DNA from: SVEL01 sp017381055 | GTDB taxonomy: Bacteria; Bacillota; Clostridia; Lachnospirales; Lachnospiraceae | Direction: 5' to 3' | Assembly (NCBI GenBank): GCA_036307185.1 | Contig: JAXJYC010000045.1 | Coordinates: 1 to 21,242 of the forward strand | DNA: 21,242 nucleotides | Part shown: positions 13,713 to 21,242 of the stretch, piece after piece | Layout: each line of letters begins with the position of its first letter | Position numbering within the stretch: position 1 is the stretch's first letter | Position numbers and translations under genes: made by a program | The notes under the pieces: model-generated | What the model saw: the letters and a program-made list of their open reading frames with translations, nothing else | Told to the model about the DNA's origin: nothing | Databases searched by the model: none

Positions 13713-15764
13713 ATGAATAGTAAATTTAAGTTTAGAGGAAAAGTTATAACTCATTTGATATATCCTATTATATTAGGCTTTATTGTTATGGGAGTAGGAA
13801 TATATGAATACTTTGATAATATGACAGTGGGGCTTGTTATGGTAGGAACAAGTGCTATTTACGTTATAGTGGCACTTGTTATGTATTTTTGGCATAAGCC
13901 GGTTGTAATGCATGATCTTATTAATTTTGCAGTTGATTATGCCAAGGTTCAAAAGGAATTATTAAGAGAGTTAGCATTGCCATATGGACTTATAGATGTA
14001 GATGGAAATTTACTTTGGTTAAATAAGGAGCTTGAGGCTATTGTTGGATGTGATGAGGTTAAGGGACGAAATATAAGCGATATATTTCCACAACTTACAT
14101 CATATGATTTCAAGTTAGAGGAAGACAGTAAGGAGTTTGATATTTCTTATAATGAAAGATCGTATAGAGTTGAGTGTAAGAAGATAAATGTAAGTAATGT
14201 ATTTACTTCTACACAGATGCTTTCTATTGAAGAAAATGAGGATTATTTAATTGCTATATATTTATTTGATGAAACAGATATAAAGAGATTGCTTAGAGAA
14301 AATGCAGATCAGAGATTAGTAGCAGGTCTTATATATATAGACAATTATGAGGAAGCATTAGAAAGTGTTGAGGATGTTAAGAAGTCCTTGCTTACTGCTC
14401 TTATTGAGAGAAAAATCAACCAGTTTGGTGCTAATATAGATGCGGTAGTTAAGAAGCTTGAAAAGGATAAGTATTTTATTGCATTTCAATATAAGTACCT
14501 TGAAGGTTTGCAGGCTAGCAAGTTCGAGATTCTTGATGAAGTTAGATCCGTTAACATAGGTAATGAAATGGATATGACTATAAGTATGGGAATTGGATAC
14601 AATGGTGACACTTATAGTCAGAATTGTGATTACTCTAGAATGGCTATGGATATGGCTCTTGGTAGAGGAGGAGATCAAGCAGTCGTAAAGGATGGCGATA
14701 GAACATATTATTATGGCGGTAAGTCTAAACAGGTTGAGAAGAATACTCGAGTAAAGGCTAGAGTAAAGGCTCATGCTCTTAGAGAAATCTTGTCTTCAAA
14801 GGATAATGTTATTATTATGGGCCATGCTATTGGTGATATAGATTCCTTTGGTGCGGCAGTAGGTATTTATCGAGCAGTTAAAGCATTAAATAAAAAAGCA
14901 TATATTGTTTTAAATGATGTAACAACTTCTCTTAGACCTATGATTAATAGATTTGTGGGTAATTCTGATTATGAAGAAGATTTACTTATTAAATCTCCAG
15001 CAGCTATAGAGCTAGCAAAGAAGGATAAGAATTGTGCTGTTATAGTAGTAGATGTTAATAGACCTAGTTATACAGAATGTCCGGAGTTATTAGAAATATG
15101 TAAAACAGTAGTTGTACTTGATCATCATAGACAGACAAGTGAAATTATAGAGAACGCGTTATTATCATATGTAGAGCCGTTTGCTTCATCTACTTGTGAA
15201 ATGGTTGCAGAGATTCTTCAGTACATACAGGATGGAATTAAGCTTAAGCAGGTAGAGGCAGATGCAATGTATGGTGGAATTATGATTGATACAAATAATT
15301 TCACTCAGAAGGCAGGTGTGCGTACCTTTGAGGCAGCAGCTTTCCTTAGAAGAAATGGTGCAGATGTAACTAGAGTACGTATGATGTTTAGAAATGATAT
15401 CGTAGAGTATAAAGCTAGAGCTGAAGCAGTTAGTAGAGCAGAGGTGTTCTGTGAGCAGTTTGCAATGTCGGATTGTGATGCAACAGGGCTTGAGAGTCCA
15501 ACTGTTGTATGTGCACAGGCGGCTAATGAAATGCTTAATATTAGTGGTATTAATGCATCATTTGTACTGACAGATTATAATAATAGAATATATATTAGTG
15601 CCCGTTCAATTGATAAGATAAATGTTCAGCTTATTATGGAACGACTTAATGGTGGTGGACATATGAATGTAGCAGGAGCACAGCTTGACGGTTATACTAT
15701 TGAAGAAGCTAAGAATTGCCTTAGAGAGACAGTTAAGCTTATGATTGAGGAAGGAGATATATAA
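13713..15764 (+). CDS. gdpP: GdpP-type cyclic di-AMP phosphodiesterase
   Basis: 683 residues with GdpP architecture: two transmembrane segments (about 13-31 and 39-60), a PAS domain (about 82-190), a degenerate GGDEF domain (about 195-335) lacking the GGDEF signature, then DHH and DHHA1 domains. Metal ligands are visible in M-G-H371-A-I-G-D375-I-D377, V-D447, D470-H-H472 and I-D526-T-N-N, and the DHHA1 motif is G-G-G-H-M-N-V-A-G-A (647-656). It degrades cyclic di-AMP at the membrane, affecting cell wall and potassium balance. The start has GAAGGG 9 nt upstream. It abuts rplI with no gap and precedes dnaB, the conserved Firmicutes order. All catalytic residues look intact. Confidence 0.95.
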   Translation: MNSKFKFRGKVITHLIYPIILGFIVMGVGIYEYFDNMTVGLVMVGTSAIYVIVALVMYFWHKPVVMHDLINFAVDYAKVQKELLRELALPYGLIDVDGNLLWLNKELEAIVGCDEVKGRNISDIFPQLTSYDFKLEEDSKEFDISYNERSYRVECKKINVSNVFTSTQMLSIEENEDYLIAIYLFDETDIKRLLRENADQRLVAGLIYIDNYEEALESVEDVKKSLLTALIERKINQFGANIDAVVKKLEKDKYFIAFQYKYLEGLQASKFEILDEVRSVNIGNEMDMTISMGIGYNGDTYSQNCDYSRMAMDMALGRGGDQAVVKDGDRTYYYGGKSKQVEKNTRVKARVKAHALREILSSKDNVIIMGHAIGDIDSFGAAVGIYRAVKALNKKAYIVLNDVTTSLRPMINRFVGNSDYEEDLLIKSPAAIELAKKDKNCAVIVVDVNRPSYTECPELLEICKTVVVLDHHRQTSEIIENALLSYVEPFASSTCEMVAEILQYIQDGIKLKQVEADAMYGGIMIDTNNFTQKAGVRTFEAAAFLRRNGADVTRVRMMFRNDIVEYKARAEAVSRAEVFCEQFAMSDCDATGLESPTVVCAQAANEMLNISGINASFVLTDYNNRIYISARSIDKINVQLIMERLNGGGHMNVAGAQLDGYTIEEAKNCLRETVKLMIEEGDI

Positions 15765-16211
15765 ATGGAAGTTATTTTATTGGAAGATGTTAAAGCCTTA
15801 GGAAAGAAAGGCGATGTAGTAAAGGTTAATGATGGTTATGCAAGAAATTGTCTTTTATCAAAGAAGCTTGGCATAGAAGCTACTAGCAAGAATTTAAATG
15901 ATTTAAAGCTTCAGAATGCTAATAAGGCTAAGATTGAAAAAGAGAAGCTTGAGGAAGCAAAGGCGTTAGCTGAGAAACTTGCAGAGTTATCTGTAACATT
16001 GAAAATCAAAGCTGGAGATGGAGGAAGAGTATTCGGCTCTGTATCGACAAAAGAAATAGCTGAGGCTGTTAAGACTCAGTTAGGCTTGGAATTAGATAAG
16101 AAGAAGATGGCTCTTGATGTTCCTATTAAAGCCCTTGGTAACTACAATATGAAAGTTAAGTTACATAAGGATGTAACAGCTAACCTTACGGTAAAAGTAC
16201 AGGAGAAGTAA
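15765..16211 (+). CDS. rplI: 50S ribosomal protein L9
   Basis: 148 residues, full length. The N-terminal RNA-binding domain has the signature M-E-V-I-L-L-E-D-V-K-x-L-G-K-K-G-D-V-V and G-Y-A-R-N; a long central helix rich in Lys/Glu/Ala (about 45-75) leads to the C-terminal domain with D-G-G-R-V-F-G-S-V-S. The ATG follows the gdpP stop directly and the ribosome site GGAAGGAG lies inside the end of gdpP, so translation is probably coupled. Confidence 0.97.
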   Translation: MEVILLEDVKALGKKGDVVKVNDGYARNCLLSKKLGIEATSKNLNDLKLQNANKAKIEKEKLEEAKALAEKLAELSVTLKIKAGDGGRVFGSVSTKEIAEAVKTQLGLELDKKKMALDVPIKALGNYNMKVKLHKDVTANLTVKVQEK

Positions 16212-16214
16212 TTC

Positions 16215-17558
16215 ATGGATGAAGCATTGATAAAAAAGGTAATGCCTCATAGTATAGATGCAGAGAAGTCAGTTATAGGTTCTATGCTGATGGATCAAGA
16301 AGCCATAACAGCTGCTTCGGAAATTCTTATCAAGGATGATTTCTATGGAAAGCAGTATGGTATTCTATATGATGCTATGGTGCAGTTATATAAGGTGGGG
16401 AAACCAGTAGATTTGGTTACTCTGCAGAATAAATTAAAAGAGATGGATGTTCCACCTGAGCTTAGTAGTGTAGATTTCTTAAGAGATATTTTAAGTCAGG
16501 TGTTTACTTCTGCTAATATAAAGCATTATGCTAATATAGTTAAGCAGAAGGCTATGGCTAGAAACTTAATTAAGACAACAGAAAATATTGCAAATACATG
16601 TTATCTTGAGAAGGCTCCGTTAGAGGATATTTTAACAAAAGCTGAGAAGGATATATTTAAGATAGTTCAGTCTCAAGGTGGCGGAGAATTTGTACCTATC
16701 AGACAGGTAGTTATTAATACTCTTGAAAAAATTGAGGCAGCAGCTAAAAATAAGGGAAGTGTAACTGGTGTTCCAACAGGTTTCACAGACCTTGATTATC
16801 AGACAGCAGGACTTCAGCCTTCTGATCTTATACTTGTGGCAGCCAGACCTTCTATGGGTAAGACAGCTTTCGTATTAAACATGGCAGAACATATGGCGTT
16901 TAAGAAAGGTGTTACGGTAGCAATATTCAGTTTGGAAATGTCAAAGGAGCAGCTTGTAAACAGAATGTTATCATTAGAGTCATCAGTTAGTTCTCAAAAG
17001 ATGAGAACAGGTAACTTAGAGGATTCTGAGTGGGAGAGACTTATCGAGAGTGCTCAGATTATTGGAAATTCAAATCTTATTATCGACGATACGCCAAGTA
17101 TATCTATAAGAGATTTAAGTTCTAAGTGTAGAAAATATAAGATGGAGCATAACTTAGGTATAATTATCATCGACTACTTACAGCTTATGAGTGCGGGTGA
17201 AGGAAATTCTGATAGTAGACAGCAACAGATTTCAGATATTTCTCGTTCCCTTAAGGCATTAGCCAGAGAGTTAAATGTGCCAGTAGTTGCATTGTCTCAG
17301 TTGTCGCGTGCAGTTGAGCAGAGACCAGAGCATAGACCGATGCTTTCGGATCTTAGAGAGTCTGGAGCTATCGAGCAGGATGCAGACGTTGTAATGTTTA
17401 TCTACAGAGATGATTATTATAATAAGGATACAGACAAGAAGGGTATCGCTGAGATTATTATAGCTAAACAAAGAAACGGTCCGATTGGAACTATAGAATT
17501 AGCTTGGTTATCAGATTACACTAAGTTTGGAAATCTTGATAGAAGAAGAGGTGAGTAA
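16215..17558 (+). CDS. dnaB: Replicative DNA helicase DnaB
   Basis: 447 residues, the usual length (dnaC in Bacillus naming). The N-terminal domain (about 8-110) has P-H-S-I-D-A-E-K-S-V-I-G-S. The RecA-like domain begins near 180 with G-V-P-T-G-F-T-D-L-D. Walker A is A-R-P-S-M-G-K-T (210-217), Walker B is I-I-I-I-D-Y-L-Q-L-M, and the C-terminal motifs S-Q-L-S-R and D-L-R-E-S-G-A-I-E-Q-D-A-D are present. It unwinds DNA at the replication fork. It starts 3 nt after rplI with GGAG inside the end of rplI. No intein or other insertion is seen. Confidence 0.97.
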   Translation: MDEALIKKVMPHSIDAEKSVIGSMLMDQEAITAASEILIKDDFYGKQYGILYDAMVQLYKVGKPVDLVTLQNKLKEMDVPPELSSVDFLRDILSQVFTSANIKHYANIVKQKAMARNLIKTTENIANTCYLEKAPLEDILTKAEKDIFKIVQSQGGGEFVPIRQVVINTLEKIEAAAKNKGSVTGVPTGFTDLDYQTAGLQPSDLILVAARPSMGKTAFVLNMAEHMAFKKGVTVAIFSLEMSKEQLVNRMLSLESSVSSQKMRTGNLEDSEWERLIESAQIIGNSNLIIDDTPSISIRDLSSKCRKYKMEHNLGIIIIDYLQLMSAGEGNSDSRQQQISDISRSLKALARELNVPVVALSQLSRAVEQRPEHRPMLSDLRESGAIEQDADVVMFIYRDDYYNKDTDKKGIAEIIIAKQRNGPIGTIELAWLSDYTKFGNLDRRRGE

Positions 17559-17667
17559 AGCCTTATATATTATATGTAAAGCTTTAGTAAATTGTAGGGT
17601 TGTCCTATTGTAATTAAATAAATGTATGTTATTCTAATAACGAATGTTATTGAATTGTACTAAAGAT

Positions 17668-17700
17668 AACGGTTTGGATTTGATTCCAAACCGTTTTTTT
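17668..17700 (+). terminator. Terminator of the gdpP-rplI-dnaB operon
   Basis: AACGGTTTGGA (17668-17678) pairs perfectly with TCCAAACCGTT (17685-17695) around a 6-nt loop, followed by T (17694-17700). The 109 nt between dnaB and this hairpin are AT-rich with short palindromes (e.g. GTTATT-CT-AATAAC near 17630) and no gene. Confidence 0.94.
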
Positions 17701-17810
17701 GGATTCAAGTGTCAAAAGGTCATAAACCACCGTTGGATCTAGATTAGAGTATTTTGATATCCTAATTCATATAACAAACAATTTTATCAGTATACATGGA
17801 GGGAAGTATA

Positions 17811-18407
17811 ATGGCTGAGGTTATGATAACTAATGTAGGGGCATCGGAAGGAAAAAGGTATATGATATCGGATGCGGCAAAGCTTATTGATGTAGAAACG
17901 CACGTATTGAGATATTGGGAAGAGGAACTGGATATTCAGATACCACGTAATGAAATGGGGCATAGGTATTATACAGATTATTACATACAATCCTTTCGTA
18001 GAATAAAGGAATTAAAGGAACAGGGATTTTTATTAAAGGCAATTAAAATTGCACTTCCTGAGATAATGAATGGACCTAGTAAAAATACCCTTAGTGTGTT
18101 GCCCGAGGGAAGTGAGATTAGAGTAGATATTTCTAAAAATAATAAAATTGATCAGTTTCAGATGATTTTAGGTAACGTGGTTACAGAGGCATTACGAGCA
18201 AATAATAATATTATTTCAGAGGAAATATCAAAGAGTACTAGTGATATGGTGATAAAGGAAATGGATTATCTTATGAGACTTAAAGAAGAAAGAGAGGAGG
18301 AACGTTTTAAAAAATTTGATGAATTAGTTAGGGGTATGCAAAAGAATAATAAACAAAATGCTACAAAAAGCATGGAAAAAAAGAAACGGTTTTTTGGGTC
18401 TAGATAA
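17811..18407 (+). CDS. MerR-family helix-turn-helix protein with C-terminal coiled coil
   Basis: 198 residues. The N-terminal MerR-type winged helix (about 16-85) shows Y-M-I-S-D-A-A-K-L-I-D-V, H-V-L-R-Y-W-E-E-E-L and the wing G-H-R-Y-Y-T. A middle part without recognised domain is followed by a charged Glu/Lys/Arg-rich coiled coil (about 145-185) and a basic tail ending K-K-K-R-F-F-G-S-R. There are no Cys residues, so metal sensing of the classical MerR kind is unlikely. The layout recalls RacA-like chromosome-organising proteins, but I would not assign that role. The start at 17811 is chosen because GGAGGG (17798-17803) lies 7 nt upstream; the ATG at 17796 overlaps that site. No clear promoter is seen in 17701-17790. 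Confidence 0.85.
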   Translation: MAEVMITNVGASEGKRYMISDAAKLIDVETHVLRYWEEELDIQIPRNEMGHRYYTDYYIQSFRRIKELKEQGFLLKAIKIALPEIMNGPSKNTLSVLPEGSEIRVDISKNNKIDQFQMILGNVVTEALRANNNIISEEISKSTSDMVIKEMDYLMRLKEEREEERFKKFDELVRGMQKNNKQNATKSMEKKKRFFGSR

Positions 18408-18430
18408 TATATTGGATATAGAAAGCAAAA

Positions 18431-18460
18431 AATGCTATCGTATAAAAATACGATAGCATT
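18431..18460. terminator. Bidirectional terminator between the MerR gene and the ferredoxin gene
   Basis: AATGCTATCGTAT (18431-18443) and ATACGATAGCATT (18448-18460) form a perfect 13-bp stem with an AAAA loop. The T-tract is better on the minus strand (TTTTTTGC), so it mainly serves the ferredoxin; on the plus strand AATTTT follows. Confidence 0.9.
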
Positions 18461-18489
18461 AATTTTCATGTAAATGAAATATGTGTTTA

Positions 18490-18657
18490 TTACTCCTGTG
18501 GAGCACCAACTGGGCAAGCACCAGCGCAAGCGCCACACTCTACACATGTTTCAGCATCGATAACGTACTTTCCATCGCCTTCTGTGATAGCACCAACTGG
18601 GCAAGCATCAACACAAGCGCCACAAGATACGCACTCATCTGTAATCTTATAAGCCAT
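18490..18657 (-). CDS. 2[4Fe-4S] ferredoxin
   Basis: A 55-residue protein, the classical clostridial ferredoxin size. Two cluster motifs C-x2-C-x2-C-x3-C-P are visible: Cys9, 12, 15, 19 and Cys38, 41, 44, 48. The sequence begins M-A-Y-K-I-T-D-E-C-V-S-C-G-A-C. GGAGG (18666-18670) lies 8 nt before the ATG. It would be a low-potential electron carrier in the cytoplasm, for example with pyruvate:ferredoxin oxidoreductase or hydrogenase, and could also serve radical SAM enzymes. It is a single gene on the minus strand with its own promoter and terminator, set between two plus-strand genes. Confidence 0.96.
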   Translation of the reverse strand: MAYKITDECVSCGACVDACPVGAITEGDGKYVIDAETCVECGACAGACPVGAPQE

Positions 18658-18700
18658 TGAATTGTCCTCCTTAAAGTTTATTAATATAAATTCATACTTT

Positions 18701-18729
18701 ATTTTAACTCATTATACTGAATAAAACAA
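18701..18729 (-). promoter_or_regulatory. Promoter of the ferredoxin gene
   Basis: On the minus strand TTGTTT (18729-18724), 17-bp spacer and TAAAAT (18706-18701). A TATAAT also occurs inside the spacer on the same strand (18717-18712) but without a -35 at proper distance. Confidence 0.6.
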
Positions 18730-18749
18730 GTTATTATTTACGAAAGGTC

Positions 18750-18783
18750 TTGAAAATTTGCACTTTTTGGATTAGTATATAAT
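18750..18783 (+). promoter_or_regulatory. Possible promoter of asnS
   Basis: A perfect TATAAT (18778-18783) lies 21 nt before the asnS start. No -35 sits at the ideal distance: TTGCAC (18758-18763) is 14 bp away, and TTGAAA (18750-18755) pairs better with TAGTAT (18773-18778, 17 bp). The region is promoter-like but the exact boxes are uncertain. No T-box leader is present. Confidence 0.45.
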
Positions 18784-18803
18784 TTATAGGTTTTGGAAAG
18801 GAT

Positions 18804-20213
18804 ATGGACAAAATTATGGATTTAAATTTAGTAACAGTAAGAGAAATTTATAGAGACAAAGAAAAGTATATTGGACAGGAAATCACAGTTGGCGGTTGGA
18901 TTAGAACAGTTAGAGATTCAAAGACATTTGGATTTATCGTGCTTAACGATGGTACTTTCTTTGAGACATTACAGGTTGTATATAATGATAACTTAGACAA
19001 TTTTACAGATATCTGTAAGTTAAACGTAGGTGCAGCAGTTATTGTTAAGGGTACATTAGTTGCAACTCCTTCTGCAAAGCAGCCATTTGAGATTCAGGCA
19101 AGTGAAGTAATCGTAGAGGGTGCTTCTACACCAGATTACCCACTTCAGCCAAAGCGTCATACATTAGAATATTTAAGAACTATTTCTCATTTACGTCCTA
19201 GAACAAATACATTCCAGGCTGTATTTAGAGTACGTTCTCTTATAGCTTATGCTATTCATAAGTTCTTCCAGGAGAGAGATTTTGTATATGTTCATACTCC
19301 ACTTATTACAGGAAGTGACTGTGAGGGTGCAGGAGAGATGTTCCAGGTTACAACTATGGATCTTGCAAATGTGCCAATGACAGAAGATGGTAAGGTTGAT
19401 TTTTCAAAGGATTTCTTTAATAAGCCAACAAACCTTACAGTATCTGGTCAGTTAAATGGTGAGACATATGCTATGGCATTTAGAAATATTTACACATTTG
19501 GACCAACATTTAGAGCTGAGAATTCTAACACAACAAGACATGCAGCTGAGTTCTGGATGATTGAGCCAGAAATCGCATTCGCTGATTTAAAGGATGATAT
19601 GATGTTAGCTGAGTCTATGCTTAAGTATATTATTAAGTTTGTACTTGAGAATGCACCAGAGGAGATGAACTTCTTCAATAGCTTTATTGATAAGGGACTT
19701 ATCGAGAGATTAAATGGTGTTCTTAATTCAGATTTTGGACATGTTACTTATACAGAAGCAATCGAGATTTTAGAGAAGAATAATGCTAACTTTGATTATA
19801 AGGTTTCATGGGGCTGTGATTTACAGACAGAGCATGAGAGATACCTTACAGAAGAAGTATTTAAGCGTCCTGTATTTGTTACAGATTATCCAAAGGATAT
19901 AAAGGCGTTCTATATGAAGATGAACGATGACAATAAGACTGTTGCAGCTATGGACTGTCTTGTTCCAGGTATTGGTGAAATTATCGGCGGTAGCCAGAGA
20001 GAGGACGATTACGAGAAGTTAGTTACTAGAATGAATGAGTTAGGTCTTAAGCCAGAGGATTATGACTTCTATCTTGACTTACGTAAGTATGGTAGTACAA
20101 GACATGCAGGATTTGGACTTGGTTTTGAGAGATGTGTAATGTACCTTACAGGTATGTCAAACATCAGAGACGTTGTTCCATTCCCAAGAACAGTTAACAA
20201 CTGTGAGCTATAA
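18804..20213 (+). CDS. asnS: Asparaginyl-tRNA synthetase
   Basis: 469 residues. It charges tRNA-Asn, the tRNA encoded at 230-302. The N-terminal OB anticodon-binding domain (about 22-115) has V-G-G-W-I-R-T-V-R-D-S-K-T-F-G-F. The class II core follows: motif 2 F-R-A-E-N-S-N-T-T-R-H and E-F-W-M-I-E-P-E, and motif 3 G-F-G-L-G-F-E-R with the AsnS ending N-I-R-D-V-V-P-F-P-R. A second in-frame ATG at 18816 gives the more usual M-D-L start of clostridial AsnS, so the true start could be either; the G-rich site (18795-18801) is close to the first and far from the second. The GT51/PBP gene begins 15 nt downstream. Confidence 0.96.
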   Translation: MDKIMDLNLVTVREIYRDKEKYIGQEITVGGWIRTVRDSKTFGFIVLNDGTFFETLQVVYNDNLDNFTDICKLNVGAAVIVKGTLVATPSAKQPFEIQASEVIVEGASTPDYPLQPKRHTLEYLRTISHLRPRTNTFQAVFRVRSLIAYAIHKFFQERDFVYVHTPLITGSDCEGAGEMFQVTTMDLANVPMTEDGKVDFSKDFFNKPTNLTVSGQLNGETYAMAFRNIYTFGPTFRAENSNTTRHAAEFWMIEPEIAFADLKDDMMLAESMLKYIIKFVLENAPEEMNFFNSFIDKGLIERLNGVLNSDFGHVTYTEAIEILEKNNANFDYKVSWGCDLQTEHERYLTEEVFKRPVFVTDYPKDIKAFYMKMNDDNKTVAAMDCLVPGIGEIIGGSQREDDYEKLVTRMNELGLKPEDYDFYLDLRKYGSTRHAGFGLGFERCVMYLTGMSNIRDVVPFPRTVNNCEL

Positions 20214-20228
20214 AAGGAGAGACACCTT

Positions 20229-21242
20229 ATGGCAATAAACAAGGGTAAGTCTAAAAAAATCAGAGCAAATAAAAGCGCTGGAAAAGATAAAAATACAGCA
20301 GAAAAAAATCTGCTTATGAAAAAGATAAAGTTTGGCATTAAACTTGTTATTGCAGGCACACTTTTAGTGTGCCTTTTTGCCATATTAAAATATGGTTCTA
20401 AGGCACTTGAATATAAAAAATATGCTGCGCAGTTAGTGGCAGATGAAAATGTTTTTAAAAGTAGTTTAACAACTCTTGTATATGATAGTAAGGGAGAAAA
20501 TATTATTAATCTAAGTGCTGAAAAAGATTCCTTTTATTTGGAGTCTGACGAGATTCCTTACATTGTAAAGAGGACATTTGTAACTAGTGAAGATAGAAAA
20601 TTTTATGAACATAAAGGAGTAGATTATAAGGCGGTGCTTCGTGCATTTTTTGCTCTTATAAAAAATGATGGCGAGGTTACACAGGGTGGTAGTACTATTA
20701 CCCAGCAGCTTGCCAGAAATATATTTTTGTCTCACGAGGTTTCTCTTGAACGAAAAATAAAAGAGATGTTTATTGCAAGTGAGTTAGAAAAGGCATATAC
20801 CAAGGATGAAATACTAGAATTCTACATAAATAATATATATTTTGGAAATGGGTATTATGGAATAGAAGCGGCATCCATGGGATATTTTGGTAAAACTATA
20901 ACAGAGCTTACAAATTCTGAGATGATTTTTTTATGTGCTATACCAAATAGCCCGACAAAATATGATCCAATAGAAAATATGGAAAACACATTGTCTAGAC
21001 GAAATTTGCTTGCTAAACAGTTATATGAATTAGGTGAAATCGATAATTCGTTATATGAAGAAATTGTAAATGAAACAATAATATTGAGGCTTACAAAAGA
21101 TAAGAAATATGATTATGTGGAGACTTTTGTAAGATATTGTGCTACGAGAGAATTAATGAGAGCAAGAGGTTTTGTATTTGTCTATGAGTTTGATTCAGAG
21201 GAAGTAAAGGAAGCATATGAGGAAGCGTATGCAGAGGAATAT
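20229..21242 (+). CDS. Class A penicillin-binding protein, N-terminal glycosyltransferase part (cut by the window end)
   Basis: 338 codons are open to the last base, with no stop, so the gene continues beyond the window. A basic cytoplasmic N-terminus (1-35, Lys-rich) precedes one transmembrane segment (about 36-54). The GT51 peptidoglycan glycosyltransferase domain has the catalytic Glu in S-E-D-R-K-F-Y-E-H-K-G-V-D, then G-G-S-T-I-T-Q-Q-L-A-R-N, then R-K-I-K-E-M and E-F-Y-I-N-N-I-Y-F-G-N-G. It polymerises lipid II into glycan strands outside the membrane. Whether a transpeptidase domain follows (class A PBP) or not (monofunctional) cannot be seen. AGGAGAG lies 7-8 nt before the ATG, 15 nt after asnS. 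A terminator-like hairpin lies inside the coding region. Confidence 0.9.
   Translation, partial: MAINKGKSKKIRANKSAGKDKNTAEKNLLMKKIKFGIKLVIAGTLLVCLFAILKYGSKALEYKKYAAQLVADENVFKSSLTTLVYDSKGENIINLSAEKDSFYLESDEIPYIVKRTFVTSEDRKFYEHKGVDYKAVLRAFFALIKNDGEVTQGGSTITQQLARNIFLSHEVSLERKIKEMFIASELEKAYTKDEILEFYINNIYFGNGYYGIEAASMGYFGKTITELTNSEMIFLCAIPNSPTKYDPIENMENTLSRRNLLAKQLYELGEIDNSLYEEIVNETIILRLTKDKKYDYVETFVRYCATRELMRARGFVFVYEFDSEEVKEAYEEAYAEEY
20354..20378 (+). terminator. Terminator-like hairpin inside the GT51/PBP coding region
   Basis: GGCACAC (20355-20361), loop TTTTA, GTGTGCC (20367-20373), then five T (20374-20378); one more A-T pair extends the stem. It has all the parts of an intrinsic terminator but lies in codons 42-50, in the membrane-segment part of the gene. 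No other terminator exists between asnS and this gene. Confidence 0.6.

Noticed and set aside
14358..14774. 138-codon open frame on the minus strand
   Set aside because: It lies wholly inside gdpP on the opposite strand, has low-complexity Ile/Ser/Leu content and no ribosome site; a shadow of AT-rich coding sequence.
18658..18803. T-box riboswitch before asnS
   Set aside because: The gap is only 146 nt, also contains the ferredoxin promoter, and shows no T-box sequence, specifier stem or terminator before asnS.
20069..20383. 104-codon open frame on the minus strand
   Set aside because: Antisense to the end of asnS and the start of the GT51/PBP gene, both firmly supported.

Overview
The window looks like a chromosomal segment of a low-GC anaerobic Clostridia, most probably Lachnospiraceae. 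This is inferred from the AT-rich third positions, the gut-type secreted alpha-amylase with a CBM26 module, the clostripain-type peptidase, the 2[4Fe-4S] ferredoxin, the rpsF-ssb-rpsR and gdpP-rplI-dnaB gene orders, and the style of the 23S rRNA 3' end. No transposase, integrase, phage structural gene or CRISPR array was seen.

Layout. The 3' end of a 23S rRNA gene is followed by tRNA-Asn and tRNA-Cys, with no 5S rRNA visible before or after them (1-510). Next come a CheX-like gene and a DUF951 gene (520-1328), then rpsF-ssb-rpsR behind a promoter and leader hairpin (1366-2607), then a lone lipoprotein gene with an internal repeat (2675-3363). A five-gene NAD operon fills 3414-9180. It is followed, convergently, by a secreted GH13 amylase on the minus strand (9289-11346). 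A membrane-anchored C11 peptidase is divergent from the amylase (11568-13538). Then come gdpP-rplI-dnaB (13713-17558), a MerR-type DNA-binding protein (17811-18407), a 55-residue ferredoxin on the minus strand (18490-18657), asnS (18804-20213), and the 5' part of a glycosyltransferase-51 (class A PBP type) gene running off the end (20229-21242).

The most interesting region is the NAD operon. Its first gene encodes a 722-residue fusion of a complete HemN-type radical SAM protein to a complete NrtR-like regulator (Nudix plus winged helix). The next genes encode nicotinamidase, a short PRPP synthetase, a NAMPT-fold phosphoribosyltransferase and NH3-dependent NAD synthetase. Together they would take nicotinamide to nicotinate, make PRPP, join nicotinate to PRPP, and amidate deamido-NAD at the end; only the adenylyltransferase (NadD) is missing here. 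The phosphoribosyltransferase has Ala where NAMPT has the amide-recognising Asp, which fits a nicotinate substrate and this pathway. The promoter carries a perfect 13-nt direct repeat and two overlapping inverted repeats, a plausible operator for the fused regulator. I know of no description of a HemN-NrtR fusion, but I could not search.

Other regulatory structure worth noting: a terminator-like hairpin between the rpsF promoter and rpsF; a terminator-like hairpin inside the first 50 codons of the GT51/PBP gene; a palindrome just downstream of the amylase transcription start; and a strong private promoter for tRNA-Cys whose -35 box lies in an inverted repeat.
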